NCBI RefSeq assembly: GCF_000350225.1
Contig: NW_005178644.1
Coordinates: 130,482-194,481, forward strand
Length of the DNA stretch: 64,000 nt
Origin: Chondrus crispus
Lineage: Eukaryota; Rhodophyta; Florideophyceae; Gigartinales; Gigartinaceae
Direction: 5' to 3'
Part shown: piece by piece, positions 21,966-33,967 of the stretch
Numbering within the stretch: position 1 is the stretch's first letter
How the letters are laid out: each line of letters opens with the position of its first letter
Notes under the pieces: model-generated
The model's database searches: none
Told to the model about the DNA's origin: nothing
The model's input: the letters and a program-made list of their open reading frames with translations, nothing else
Made by a program: the position numbers and the translations under genes

Positions 21966-23450
21966 TTAAAACAGGACATGTTCGAAAATCAAGAAAGAGA
22001 CCGCTGGATACCGCTCACCAACGTTACCGATAAAATCCGGGAGAGCCAGTTGAAGTGCTGGCGTCGTAATAGTAACGAGAGCAGCCGTGGTCACGATAGA
22101 TGCAGTGGACAAAACTTTCAGTACGGGCAACCATCCTCCTATGTCCGCTGCATCATCAGCATCCGGTCGCTGGTGTACGGCGAGCATTTTGTATGTGTCC
22201 GTGCGGCATTCCGCCATATTGTTGAGAAAGTTAATCAGTGCTGCGAGCGGAAACGCGATGCCAAACATCACTAGAAAACCATGTTGAATTACAACTTCTC
22301 CATAGTCTTCAACCGTCGACCGATACGGAGGCATTCTTAACTCTTCTACGAGATCTTGCGTGTCTGCATCGTCAATCGTAGCGCCTGCCGCGAACAGTTG
22401 TATGCGCTGGGTCGTGTCCATTTCTTCAACAAGCTCGCGATGCTCTCTCCTTTTCAGCCACTGAGTGACGCGCAGTTTGATAAATGGCATCCCTACTTCT
22501 ATGAACTGCTGCACCGTCGCCTTTGTGATGAGCAATGAAGTGAGCAGCATCCCAAGCTCAACCATGCAGTCCGGAGCTCCAGATGCATCCAAAAGGCAAG
22601 GGTCTGATGGCGTGAATGGCTTGACAAACGCGATATAAAACAATGTAATGTAGTCTGTCGCAGTGGTCAGCAAGGTCTGTTCAACTTTCAAAATCGGATT
22701 GGATGTGCTTGCAAAGACGCATCAAACTTACTGGACACAAACTGAAAGGCAAATCGCTTGGTAATGATGCTGTTCTCATACGCCTGAGTCGTACGATGAT
22801 TCTCCCACTTTGACAGCTTGAGCGTAGCGCGCTTCCAAAGAGGGTCTGCAACTGAAATGATCACCGCCTGTGCCATACCTGGGGCAAACTTGGCAAACGC
22901 ATGCGAGCCGAAAAGGCCGGCAATGGATTTTTTGAAGAAGAGGTTCAGAAACGAGCACGCGCCCACACATGATGCGAAAACAGGGTGACCAACGAGCTGA
23001 TGTAAACGCGTCGCTGGACGTCGCGCTTACTGGCATACGGAAAGACCGGCAACGACGAGAAGGTCAAGCCCGTAATCGGGGCGTCCAGCACAAAGTCTGG
23101 GTCATTCCCGCCGCCAATCCGAATGACGTCCTCGCCACTCGGCTCGAACGCGGCATGCGCGCCCGTCACTCGCAGCAGCTGCCCGCGGATCCTCGATCGC
23201 AGCCCCGGCTCTCTGGCGCGTTCGAAATCGTCCGCAGCCGCCCTTTCCGGATCAAGATCCTCCAGGTTGACAAACCCGCCGCGGCAATAAAAACCTTGCC
23301 TATCATCGCCTTCGAAATCGGCGCGAATGTCGTTTTCGTTGTCCTCGTAGAACTTGTCCAACCCCCACTTGACGTTGAGCACGGCGTTCCTGCGCTTCCA
23401 ATAGTCGAGCCAATAGGTCCCCCAGAAGCACAAGCCGAGTTCAATCACAC
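21966..23450 (-). pseudogene. Anoctamin (TMEM16)-like membrane protein gene, 5'-truncated, frameshifted
   Basis: The C-terminal part of a TMEM16 channel/scramblase. It reads CFWGTYWLDYWKRRNAVL with KWGLDKFYEDNEND near 23430-23300; then, after a one-base shift near 22970, FFKKSIAGLFGSHAFAKFAP and KWENHRTTQAYENS (family WENHRT motif). It continues with ITLFYIAFVKPF, a long membrane region and FLIFEHVLF at the end. A 77-nt intron (22731-22655, GTAAGT...GACAG) separates FQFVS from NYITLFYIAF, so the copy derives from DNA, not mRNA. The N-terminal half of the family is missing; the homology stops near 23450, close to a 1-kb insertion. It is carried inside the 15.9-kb element and looks like captured host sequence. 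Confidence 0.85.
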
Positions 23451-23461
23451 GTTTTAGTTTT

Positions 23462-24478
23462 GGGCCATTTGTGGATCTTGGGGTGACAGGTGCGGCTTTT
23501 GATGCCTCTGGGGAGGTGAAGTTCCAGCCCTGGGGGTGTTTTGGGGGCGACTACCCCAACTGAGGTGGCATTGAAGGGTGACGTTCCTCATTCATCCAAT
23601 TCCGAGGGTGACGTCGCCCTAAGAAAACGACATGTTGAATCATGCCGATCTTTATCTGTGTCTATAGGGCGACATTGGATCGTTTTCTGAGATTGATGTG
23701 ATTTCAGTTGGAAATATAAGGTGACTTCATATGCGAAACACCGGCACCTTCTACCCACTCTATCTACATACAATTACATACAGTATTTTACATAACACGG
23801 AAGCATGTTTACCTAGTGTTTTCATCCCCATAAAGCTGTCTCAGTGCAAAATCAGTAACAATATGCAATCCCATGTGCCTGCCTTCATCGCCTTGCTCTG
23901 AACCATGCCAGAGGCAGGGTGCAGAGTCAGGCGATGAAGAAGGCGGGTGAGGGCATTGCGGGAGATGTGCGGGGGGGGCTGGGGAACTTAGACGCCGAAA
24001 AATAGCGGGTTCAGAAGGCAGAACGTACGCCGCTTGACCGCGCGTCACCGTATGCTACTGTGGTGGGCACTGGGCGTCCTCTATAGCCACACTATATTGT
24101 TTCAGTTTTGAGAGCGCTTTATCCAGCGCGAAACCGTGCGTTGGCGTGCTTTTATAGGGGTGACATTAAAACAATCATCGGTTTTTAGGGCGACTTTTCT
24201 AACATTTAGGTCTCTGCCGAAATGGCCATGATGGTATAGGTTTTTATGGGGTGACATCCCCGAATATGAGTTTGTCGGAGGTGACTTTACGATCGTTTTT
24301 CTGTCACCCTAGAAAACGTGCATTGTCACCCCATGCAGAGGACACCATGGACCAAAATCACCCTACTAGCAGAGCACTTTCTAGTAGTGTCGCCCTATAA
24401 AAACCCCCACCACATTGAAATCGCCCCACGTAGATTTCACTTTGGCCGGGTGTCGCCCCCAAATCTACACTTTGACCC
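23462..24478. mobile_element. 1.0-kb palindromic insertion made of GGGTGAC/GGGCGAC motifs (MULE-like MITE)
   Basis: Flanked by direct repeats TTTAGTTTT (23453-23461 and 24479-24487), a 9-bp duplication as made by Mutator-like elements. Ends are inverted: GGGCCATTTGTGGATCTTGG on the left against GGGTCAAAGTGTAGATTTGG from the right. The body holds about sixteen GGGTGAC or GGGCGAC motifs. They point one way over most of the element (23490-24290) and the other way near the right end (24300-24465). No gene is seen. A MULE-type non-autonomous origin is inferred from target length and TIRs. Confidence 0.7.
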
Positions 24479-24487
24479 TTTAGTTTT

Positions 24488-25479
24488 AGTTTTGGCCGTG
24501 TACTGCCCGAAGAACGTCTCAACGTTCGAATCTTCATGAGATTTGGCTGCGCGACACTGCCAAAAATTAAAATTGTGTAAATCTACAAATTATGTATTAA
24601 TCTAAACATTATTTAAATTCAACAAATTATTTATTTATTATCAGTATTCATGCATAATTGAACTCGCGACCAAAAGAAAAGGGTAGCAGGGGAGTGGTAC
24701 CGAAGCACACCACCCCTGCTGAAACCCCTTCTCCATCGCCCCGCCTTTGCGTGCGCACGACTACCGACCTTTCTGGCGGTGCCAGAAGTAAATTTCCAAC
24801 CAATTTATATCCGACGATTTCGTGCTACAGTATCGGCCCCCCTGTGCATCGGCCCCGCCTTGATTAGTGAAAATAAAGACAGAGTATAATGTTAGAGAAA
24901 TAAATGAACTTTTCTGTATCGGCCCACCGCCCACCCTTGCAATTCAATAAAATTCCTCCCCTGCGCAATTTTACACGTGGCTGCAGTCGAGGCATTGCCC
25001 GCCGCAGCATTTAATATCCGACGCTCCTCTGCCAACAGGGGGCGCTGCAACTCCTGCAGCCCAGCCTCCCCCCTCTTCGTAACCTCCTGTTCCGCTTTCC
25101 ACCACTTCCAGACGTCAGCTCGCGCTGCAGAAGCGTCTCCACCCGCACAGCGACAGCTGCGCCTACGACTCCGTCGTCCGCGCAGACGTGCCACACGCTC
25201 GCGGTGCGCCTGCCCCACACGCGCGCCGCTGCCGTCGCGCCGGCAAAGTTGATCGCGGAGAAGAGGCTGGCTCGTGCACAAAGTGCAGGGGGAGCTGATA
25301 GGACAGCCGATCTGCACCGCCAGATTGCGCGCTCATCCCTCACGTGGTCATCGAGACGCACGCCGAGTTGGTGGCGCGCACCGCCGTCGACCTCTTGTCT
25401 CCGCCGACCCTTCCGCGCTCCATGAGCCGTTCGTACAGCTGCCTCTCGTCCAGCTCGCCCTCCATCCCGTCCCTGCTCT
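24488..25479. other. Spacer upstream/downstream of Sel1 relic
   Basis: AT-rich at 24550-24660, then GC-rich. The minus-strand frame from the Sel1-repeat relic runs on down to about 25011, but it loses the repeat pattern at about 25480. No other gene supported. Confidence 0.35.
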
Positions 25480-26392
25480 TCGCCGACTCGTTCTCCCTCC
25501 GCAAGTACCTCTCGATCCAGCGCACGCTCGTACAGCTCCAGGCCGCGGACCTCGTCTATTTCCACTCCTTCCGTGCCGTGGTGTAGCAGCAGACCAAGAT
25601 TGTCCAATGCATGCACATCGTCCCTCCTGTCAATCGCAAGCTCGTACAGCTCTGAGGCGCGAACCCCGTTCTTCACGACCCCCCCGCGCCGTCCTGCAGT
25701 AGGAGGCCGAGATGCACCATCTCCCATTCGTACAGCGTTAACCGCGTTCGTCTCGACTCCCTCAGTGCCCTTGTGAAGGAAGAGACCGAGATTGACCATC
25801 GAAGTGACATCATTACCCTTCTCGATCGCATGCTCGAACTTGTCTATGCCGTGTTTCTCTCGAATCCCTCCACATCATATGCCAGCAGCGTGCCGAAATT
25901 GAATATAGAATGGACATGATCTTGTTCCTCAATTGCCCTCCTCTATAGTTTGACAGTCCGCGCTCCATCCTTCCCAACTCCGTCGTTCCCATCCCTCATT
26001 ACGTTGCCAAGCTTGTATATCGCGTCGACACACAGGTCTACTTCGATCGCACGTTCGTACAACTACACGGCGCAAGCCGCGTTCCTATCGACCCCCTCTG
26101 CGCTCTTCTACAACAGCAAGCCGAGAGCGACCATCGCGCTGACGTCATTCTTGTCGATCGCGTTTTCGTACAACTATGCAGCACGGACTGCATTCATGTC
26201 GACCCCGTCTGCCCCCTTCTCCAGTGGTGTGCCGAGGCTCACCATCGCGGCGATATGACCGTGATCCCCAATCGCACGTAGGTCCTCAGTTCGATCCCTC
26301 TCTCCATCTACTTTTTGATTCGTACTTATCTCTCTGCTTAACCGCAGTGTTGGAACACCTCCCGTCGACTTCCCCAATGAAATTGAACTCAA
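25480..26392 (-). pseudogene. Sel1-repeat (TPR-like) protein gene, broken
   Basis: Read on the minus strand, at least six 36-39-residue Sel1-like repeats are visible with the core pattern A-x-x-LG-x-LL-x-KG-x-EGV-x-x-N-AV-x-LYE-x-AI. Examples are AAMVSLGTPLEKGADGVD, SAMVALGLLL, NLGLFLHKGTEGVE and NLGLLLHHGTEGVE. Sel1-repeat proteins are scaffolds for protein complexes. The frame is interrupted by TAG at 26174-26176, 26108-26110, 26063-26065 and 25943-25945, and slips near 25880. Two of the four TAGs fall at the same repeat position, before LYE. It lies inside the 15.9-kb element and looks captured. Confidence 0.75.
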
Positions 26393-27235
26393 GAACCTCC
26401 TGAAGTTGGCTTGACCATTTTCTTCCGACTGCTGTGAAGTTTGATAAGAAGATCTTCTCTGTAGCTCGTGCCACGTTTGATCATCTTAACGTAGTATTTC
26501 ATTCGTTCACGGAACTGAACGTTTTCATCGTGCTTCTTCTTTGGTCAACGTAGTCAAGTTCTATGGCTGTACGACGATGAGCTGCCAGAAAAGGCTCGAA
26601 TCGATCATTCTTGGGAGTACCTTGACACTTGTGTGTGCTGAGTAGCTGTGGCAATGGAAGGCGTGTCGGCATTAGGGAACATCGGAGCGTCGAGCATGGT
26701 GATATATGAGCAGTGGCGGGCTCGGGTGTGCGAAAGGAAAGAGGTGTCCGACCCCGACTACCTGCCAACCGAAAACGTCAACCTGTTTTTCGATATATGT
26801 TACAAACAATTACGACATGCTGGTTTTTTTGAAATCATCCGCCTGCACTGTTGCACAATCGTGCCTGTAGCCGCTAGCATTCGCACGCACAGAGAGCGAC
26901 CTTCAACAATGCTTTGAGGTTCGGTGGCGATTTTTTTACGATTCGCGATGTGGGCAAGCTGGGCACCATGCTCATCTGCTTCGCCCAGGTCATGCTGTGC
27001 GGCTTCGACGTCGTCTAAGGTATGAGAAGACACCGTCACTGCCCCCGTCTGCTGGTCGTGCTTAGAGTGGGGCGCGGCGCAATTTACGTTGAACATGCTA
27101 GGGCAAGAAATGCTTGGTTGTTCGGGGGAGGCACAGACGGACGGATCACCGGGAATTCATTGTTGTGTACTATTCGAACTTTTTTTGGTATAGCACTAGT
27201 ATTTACGTTCTATTACAAGCCTCCAGGTTTGAGTA
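26393..27235. other. Unassigned interval
   Basis: Short frames only. On minus a stretch around 26474-26290 (FLSNFTAVGRKWSSQLQEV) may be the worn N-terminal part of the Sel1 gene. On plus 26654-26917 reads an unrecognised 88-codon frame. No firm gene. Confidence 0.3.
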
Positions 27236-28907
27236 CTACCCCTCGCCGTCGAAACTTATCGGATCAAACTGGGAAGACGTGAGCTCGCTAACGCCCACCA
27301 AGCCATCGCACACATCTCCGATCCAATCGCAGACATATTTCTTGAATGCTGAAGGTCTGAGAACGACGCGGTCGCAGTCCTTGCCCTCCTTTATCGAATA
27401 CGGGCAGACGTACGAAAAGGTTATCTCCCTCGTATCGTTTGCATGCTCAAAAGTCTCCCCGCTGGCATCAGAGATCAGAGTCTTCTCCAGCTCTTCTGGA
27501 GCAACCCTCTCAACTATTTCGCGCAACGTTTCGTGAATACCCAGCGTTGCTTTCGGTAACAAATGTGAAAGCACGTCAGTGAACATTGCGTGCGAAACTC
27601 CACCTTTGCTCAGAACCTTCAGCAACGCAGAGTGTATATCGCTCTCCTCTGCACCATCGTCGGATAATTTTGTCGCAATGCCCAGCGCTGTCCTCGCCAG
27701 TGCCACCTGTATTACGCAGCGCGTCGCGATCCAGGCATCGAGGCGGGCGAGCGTCAAAATTGATGCTACGCCAGCCCTGAGGCGCTCTTTTCCCAATCGT
27801 AGTCCAGCCCACTCCTTGTAAATATCCCGAGCGGTGTCAAAAACGAACAAGATGTCAACGCCACTCTCTCCAAATATTATCGCTCTCTGAATGCCCAGGC
27901 GGCACCACTGTACGCCAGTGGTCTAGGCTACGAGAGGTAATACAGTCAATACATGCTCGCATAATTTTGTCAATCCCGCCGCTGTCGTCATCTGCAAACG
28001 CAATTCCCATCATTTTCACGTCTTCGCCAGCAGCATTGTTCAGAGCATGAATGATGTAGTCGACTGAGGCACTCTTCAGCTTGTTTTGAACCGGAATACA
28101 AGTGACGTCCCACACCTTGGCCAGCCTGGTCCAAACCGTTCGCTTGAGGCTGGACATATATGACGACGCCTTGTCAGCCACCTCCGCAGAGAGATTAGAT
28201 GCCCCTTGAATGCCATTGAAGATGCATGCACCCGAAATCTCCTCCTTGGATGCTGCTCTCAGAGCACTGGTAAGCGATCCGCTTTCGAGAGCCATCTTGT
28301 ATGCAGTGCGAGCCAGAATGGTAGGAGACAATTGCGGCGGTAGAAGTGCGCCGTTTGTAATGCCTAGCTTCGCCACATCGAGTGATGGTACCGCCGCTCG
28401 AGTGCCGCCTCCCAGCGGTCCGATCCCATCGCCTTCAGCGATCTTCAGAGGCGAGGGAACCCACCGATAGTCTGCAATTCCTGGCGACTGCTCCATCGGA
28501 GTAAGATTGCGCATGCAACGACGCGCGATGTCATCAGAGGCATATTTCATCACCACGACAAGGTCGCGTTGAAGCGGGGTGATCGTGTCAAGGAATGCCT
28601 CGTCCTTTTGACGCTTCTTCTTGGTCGCAATGACTGCGCGCTCGGCAGCGGCGGCAGCCTGGCGTCCTCCACGAGACGAACCTGCAACCAGGACCTCCAA
28701 CGCAGCCTTGGCATGCGAGAGCTCCATCACCTGCGCATTCAGCCGAGCAACCTCGATCATTAACGAATTGATCTTCTCACCTTGTAGCTTTTTCACTTCT
28801 TGCATTGTCTGCATATAAATGTGTTGCTCATCAGCCCTCGCTCTCTCACGGTTGAGCAGTGATGCGATCTGCCGCTGCAGTACAGCTGCGTCGACACCCG
28901 CGGCCAT
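27236..28907 (-). CDS. Unrecognised coiled-coil protein, possible second gene of the 15.9-kb element
   Basis: Two adjoining minus-strand frames: 28907-27855 (about 350 residues) and 27850-27236 (about 204). They overlap in different frames near 27870 (IIFGESGVDILFVFDTARD precedes the second), so one gene with a single slip is likely. The first part begins with a long helix (QRQIASLLNRERARADEQH, then VKKLQGEKINSLMIEVARLNAQVMELSHAK) followed by a basic KKKRQKDE segment. The rest is globular with no known motif. It lies beside the Plavaka-like transposase on the same strand, as the DNA-binding TNPA gene does in plant CACTA elements. That role is only inference. Confidence 0.5.
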
Positions 28908-28919
28908 GTCGCCAGTCGA

Positions 28920-29297
28920 CTATCCGGCGACAACAGCGGGGGCCGAAGAACTTCGGTCCGGGGGAAGGACATCTGTAGCGCGACTGAGGTTGGGGACCGT
29001 AGAATCCAAGTGTAGTGCCACGTTGGTGGCCAGAGGCCCGATTTCACTGTCTAGCCGCGTCGGGATCGCCGCGCTCAAGTCGAGAGCGCTACCATCTCCC
29101 TCCCTGCTCTCAGGCTCATGGCTTGAGATTCCGTGGCTTCCGCGGTTGGCTCTTTTCCTTTTACGAGCCACTGAGGGAAGTCCGCAATCAGCCACGGTTC
29201 TTGTCTCGGAAGCGAGGCCACGCCGCAATCGCTTGCTTCTCCGGACCGGTGACTCCGGTTCCTCATCCATCCTCCCCCACCGGCGGCCCACAGTCAT
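28920..29297 (-). CDS. Basic nuclear-type N-terminal frame upstream of the coiled-coil gene
   Basis: A 125-codon frame with two nuclear-localisation-like clusters (RRSKRLRRG and ARKRKRANRG). It is in the same frame as the 28907 gene and separated from it by a TAG (28920-28922) and five codons. Either a short upstream gene or the true N-terminus of the coiled-coil protein, cut by the TAG. No known domain. Confidence 0.4.
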   Translation of the reverse strand: MTVGRRWGRMDEEPESPVRRSKRLRRGLASETRTVADCGLPSVARKRKRANRGSHGISSHEPESREGDGSALDLSAAIPTRLDSEIGPLATNVALHLDSTVPNLSRATDVLPPDRSSSAPAVVAG

Positions 29298-30481
29298 CAG
29301 GCAGGCCGAAACAGTGGTGCGCCGACGGACCTGAGGTTCAGACCTCAGGAGGATTGGCGAATCTGCGTACGTACTCGTCCTCGCCAGACTACTCCACCGC
29401 AGAAAATTGCACCTGCCTGAGGCACTAACTCAAGCTTTAGGCCGGCAGTAAATTTTTGCTGGAGTAAATTGCTCATGACCGTTACAGAATTATGTAGCGA
29501 TAGTTTAATTGCGAAACATTATAGTCAAATTTACGCTAGTAAAGTTGAAAGTTTTATTTGAAGCCCTTCTGTAGTCGACGACCATTGCCGCACGCGACGA
29601 GCACGTCGGCACGTCAGAGGAAGGCGAGACAAGCCTACAAAGAGCTGCGCGACGGCGCTGAGTGAATGTGATCCAAGTTCGCCCGGTTCACATGCGGGAT
29701 AGAGACAACAGCTTTTTCAGCCTTCCAATTTTTCCTGCGAGTCTATCGGGTGGCGTCCAGGCGCGACGTGTGGGTCGAGAAAGACGGGAGAAATACATGC
29801 GGCGCTGATCTAGAGGAATTGAGGGCGTGTGTATACTGGTAGCATTTCGCATCTGGCACGAGTGATAGTACTGTACCAAGCAACAGTAGGATGAGTGTGG
29901 AGCGGGGGGGTTTCCGGGTTTGTCGCTGCGATTGGGGAGACCAGACATGGTGCGTTTCAGGAAGGGGAGAGAGAGGAGGGATGCGTGGGGGCCATGGTTT
30001 GCTGGCGCTGAGTAAGACCAAAGAAGGAGGGAGGCGATGCGGGCATCGGGAATGGTTTGTTGAGGCTTCTGTGGATGTGCCGCGGAGCGATGTTGACCGA
30101 GCTTCTACAAGTGGTACATTTGTTATTGCGTAGAACGTCACAGCGAGAAGGGCAATGCGATAGGGAATGGGATTGTGTGTGCAGCTTGAGGACAGTTGGG
30201 CAAATGTTTATGGCAGCTCACGTGTACGCAGGTGCATGTGTGTATGATTTTTGCAACTGCCAGGCATTTTGCTTCCTGAAGAATCTTGCATCCTGATTAC
30301 ATCAGCTCTCTTGAGCGGACAGGCATGAAAACACTTTATCACGATCGACATTGTGGGACGCTCTTTGTCTCGATTGACTCAGTCAGTGTCTTTTCAAGAT
30401 TTTGACGAGCGGTCCGTATTCTCAGAGTTGTCCCAGCGGTTCCGATTGCAGTGCTAAGGCTGCGATTAAGTAGAAGGAGCA
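29298..30481. other. Spacer downstream of the Plavaka-like transposase
   Basis: About 1.2 kb between the two minus-strand genes of the insertion. It would hold the promoter of the coiled-coil gene and the transposase 3' end. No gene or repeat stands out. Confidence 0.35.
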
Positions 30482-33400
30482 TTACGGGTCGTGAGGTCTG
30501 TGATCATGCTGGTCTGCAGTGGAGTACCTCATCTTACGCATTGGCTGCTTAAATCGGTTGATGTAGAATCGATGCGTCTCCCATCCACTGCGGATGAGGG
30601 ATGGTTGCGACCTCGTGCCTCTCAACTCATCATCGCAACGAACGACGTGAAGCAAGCCGCGGATTGAGCCGACATATTGCACATCAATGTAAGCGAGATC
30701 TGTCATTTCCGTAGACGTTTCAGCTTCGCACGCAGGTGCTCCTGGAGAAACAGTTTCATCTTCTCCCCTCACAGCCCAACGAAGTTTCAAGCAGTTCAAG
30801 GCGCGGTCAACGGCATCGATTTCGTCCCCGTGAACACGATCGTAGTACCGAATGAAACAAATCTCGATGTCGTCTCTCTTCACAGATGCGTCAGCCAGGA
30901 GGTGACCCCGTCGCAGGATTTTGATAGCGATAAAAGCCAGTACTTTCGCAATGTAGACCTTTCGAGGCACAATTCCGCCTGTGCCTCCCGGCGGATCATC
31001 GCCACTCTCCTCAATCATGACATTATCCTGTCTCGCTACTTTGCTGCTGTAGTAGCTGTGTGACGAGACGGCACGCTGCATCTCTCTGTCTCCATTGTCC
31101 ATAGTTAAAATCTTAAAGTCGCCAGCGCCGCTTTCAGGCGCCTCACAGCCCTTTAACGTTGGGCACGGGAGGCCAGCAACAGATGCAGTAGCGGGTCTTC
31201 GCACAACAGAGTCAGCCAGTGGCCTGTGCTGCTCTTGGATTGAATCAATATACCACTGCAAACGTCCGGGACCTCCGACATCTTCGCAAAGTTCTTGCAC
31301 CGCAATGTTGGGTCCTAGCTCGCCTGAGTGCTGGAGAAGGCTGCCGCATGAACCTGCATGTGCATGAATCTGTGCCCACATCATTATGTCGCCCCCACCA
31401 GACAAGCCTGCAGCGTCCTCACGCACCATCTCCTGTTTGATCTTTGTGAGTGATTCCGTCCTTCTGTTACCCATTAGCTTGGCGATGACTTCCTCCATGA
31501 GCGGAAGCATCCGGGTGCTCATCGACCTCGCACTGGCCTCTTGAGCTCCTTGAGCAAGCACCAAGCGCCGCATTGCCTCTTCCTGCCTGGTGCCTTTGCG
31601 TTTCGAAGTCTTGTCATATGCTGTCTTAAACAGTTTGTGGCTTGCCTCGTACGAGTCCGCGCTGTAGATTGATAAGCTCCCACACATCTTGATGTCTGAG
31701 ACAAGGTGTCCAAGAGCATGGAATTTCGGAAATGCCATACCACTTGCCTGGTACTTGCCAAACACCTCGATTGCTTTGTCCTGGAAATTTGAGATCTGGT
31801 CGGCGAGCGCGTCGAGCTCAACTGCGGTGAAGCCAGGCTCCGAGAAGCGGGAGGTAGCTGTAGCCACCAGTTCTTGATAAAGGACGCAAACAGTCGTCAA
31901 AGGAGACTTATTAATAGTGCCACAAAGCCTGTCCAACAGAGCAAAGACGAATGGCATGACTTGATCAATGCCGGCGAGGTCTTTGGCCTCAAGCATGGCA
32001 ACTATCCCTGTTGATGTGAAGAACCCAGAGAGCTCATCGTTTGTCCCGGACTTCGTGAAATCAAACTTAAGCCCCACGCAGGGCGATTCTGCCTGAATAC
32101 GCTTTAGAAACGCGTTACATCTTTTCAATACGTCGACTCTAGCCGACTTGAGCTTTCTTGGGCCTCCTTTGGAATTCAGCAGCTCTGTCGTGCTTAGCAA
32201 TGGATCTTTCAACATTTCGCTCGCACAGACCTTAAGAGTCCGCGATAAACCCAGGAAAAAATTATGCAATGTTTCAAAACGCAGCAGTCTCGGCAGTGCC
32301 AGTTCTTCGGTTAGATCCATGAACGGCCACTTCAAAAGGGCAGGGCGAACCGTCGTCACGCCCACCAGTCTCATGTTTTCTTGTAGAGACTTCTTTCTCG
32401 CCGTATCACAAGCCTGCTCAGCGACTTCGAACTTATTCAATCGCTGCACAGTGTCCAAGATATTACGTGGAATGCAAGGCTCTTCCGAGGCAAGATCGAG
32501 CTTCGCAGTGTACCCCCGAGGGCAGTGCCCGTGCACCGTGCCCCCCACGTCCGATGCTTCGGGCATATCCGCAACATATGAGGCTAGAACAGGGTGGCAT
32601 TTTCGGACATTTCCCTCTCCATCTGCTACGACTATTCCAGTGCGCGATACATCCCAAAGCGGAAGCAAGGCCTCCTTGATTGATGCCTGAAATACACGGC
32701 TCTTCGATAATCGCCGCTCTTGGACTGAAACTCTTTCTGGCATTACAAAAGTCTGTTCCTCTTCCTCGCGGCACCAATATTCCTCGTCATCGCCGGTAGA
32801 GTTGGCAACATTAATTGCAGCCCGCACGAATTCAACTGGAAAGTACGCAACGATAGTGTCGCCGTTGGAGATGAGCTCCTGTCGGATCGTCTGAGTCATG
32901 TTCAGAGAGCAGATATGGAAAGGCAGGAAGGAGTGAGATCCGACTTTCAAAGTCTGGCACGATTTGTCTGAGTAAGCCTAAATCGCTCCGACGAAGCTGT
33001 AATTATCAATCCAGAATCCACCGCCATCGCCACTGATGATAAAGTCCTTTATCAGAGGAACCACGTTTTCTATAAGAGCTCAGCCCATCGTGTGATTGTA
33101 AACTCTTACATTGGCGCGGTTCGTTTCTATGAATGGATCGAAGAAGAGCTGGTGTGACTGAGCTTTTGCAAATTGGCGCTTGAGAGAATCGACTGGCGAG
33201 CGGAACCAGCCAACTCCATACACGTTGCAGTTCTTGGGGTCGTAGATGGTCTGCTGCTTGAAGTTCAGATCCGCGAGCCAGCATTTAGCGTCCTCTCCTG
33301 CTTTCTGGCGCATTTCCTGAATAGATTCGAAGCCGATCCTGAGTAAGCTTGCATCAAATGACTGATGTTGGAGGAGATTGATGATTGTGTTCGCCTGTCG

Positions 33401-33967
33401 ATCACCACCTTTGTCGCCGATCTCCAGCACCACATTTCGCAGTGCGTGAACCACCTCTTCCTTCGTCGCATCCTCAGCTCGCGACTCCTCTACACCTGAC
33501 GTATCAGCTGCGGTTGCCTCTTCCGGTTGTTCATCCTGCCCTGTTTCATCCAGTGCGAAATGGGGCGAAAAAGTTTTGCTAAGGCCGGCGGCTGGCAGGA
33601 TAACATTCGAATCTTGCGCTGCCAGTCGGATCCTATCCTCATACCGCTCTTGCAAGGCACGACCGGTGAGTTGGAAGCTCCCACGCAAACGACGAGACTT
33701 CACGGGTGGTGGTGAGTCAGAAGCGTCAGCCTCTTGTGCCTCAGCTTCATCTACTGCTGCCTGCTTGCATTTTTTCTTGTGGGCTCCCAGGTAGGCCTGC
33801 CTTGGGAAACTTTCTCTGCAGTACGGGCAACAAACAGAAACGTGGTGCATGGCGCAGGCACAAGCTTCGTGAAGAAGCTGGCCCTGCTGTTGATGCTCTT
33901 CCACATGGGCTTGCCGGTGAGTGGCACAAAAACTGAGCAAGAGCATCATGATCTGCTTGAGGTCCAC
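30482..33967 (-). pseudogene. Plavaka/CACTA-like transposase
   Basis: One continuous minus-strand frame of about 1,160 codons, interrupted only by TGA at 33080-33082 and TAG at 32978-32980. Near the N-terminus is a zinc finger CPYCRESFPRQAYLGAHKKKC. Plavaka-type landmarks follow: FRSPVDSLKRQFAKAQSHQLFFDPFIE, GGGFWIDNY, the YSDKSCQTLKVGSHSFLPFH block (compare the family's YSDKT...G...P), FMDLTEELALPRLLRFETLH, and the distal FPKFHALGHLVSDIKMCGS with SADSYEASHKLFK. Plavaka transposases belong with the CACTA/KDZ-related cut-and-paste families known from fungi and algae. It is the likely mobiliser of the 15.9-kb element. Family assignment is from remembered motifs only. Confidence 0.65.
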
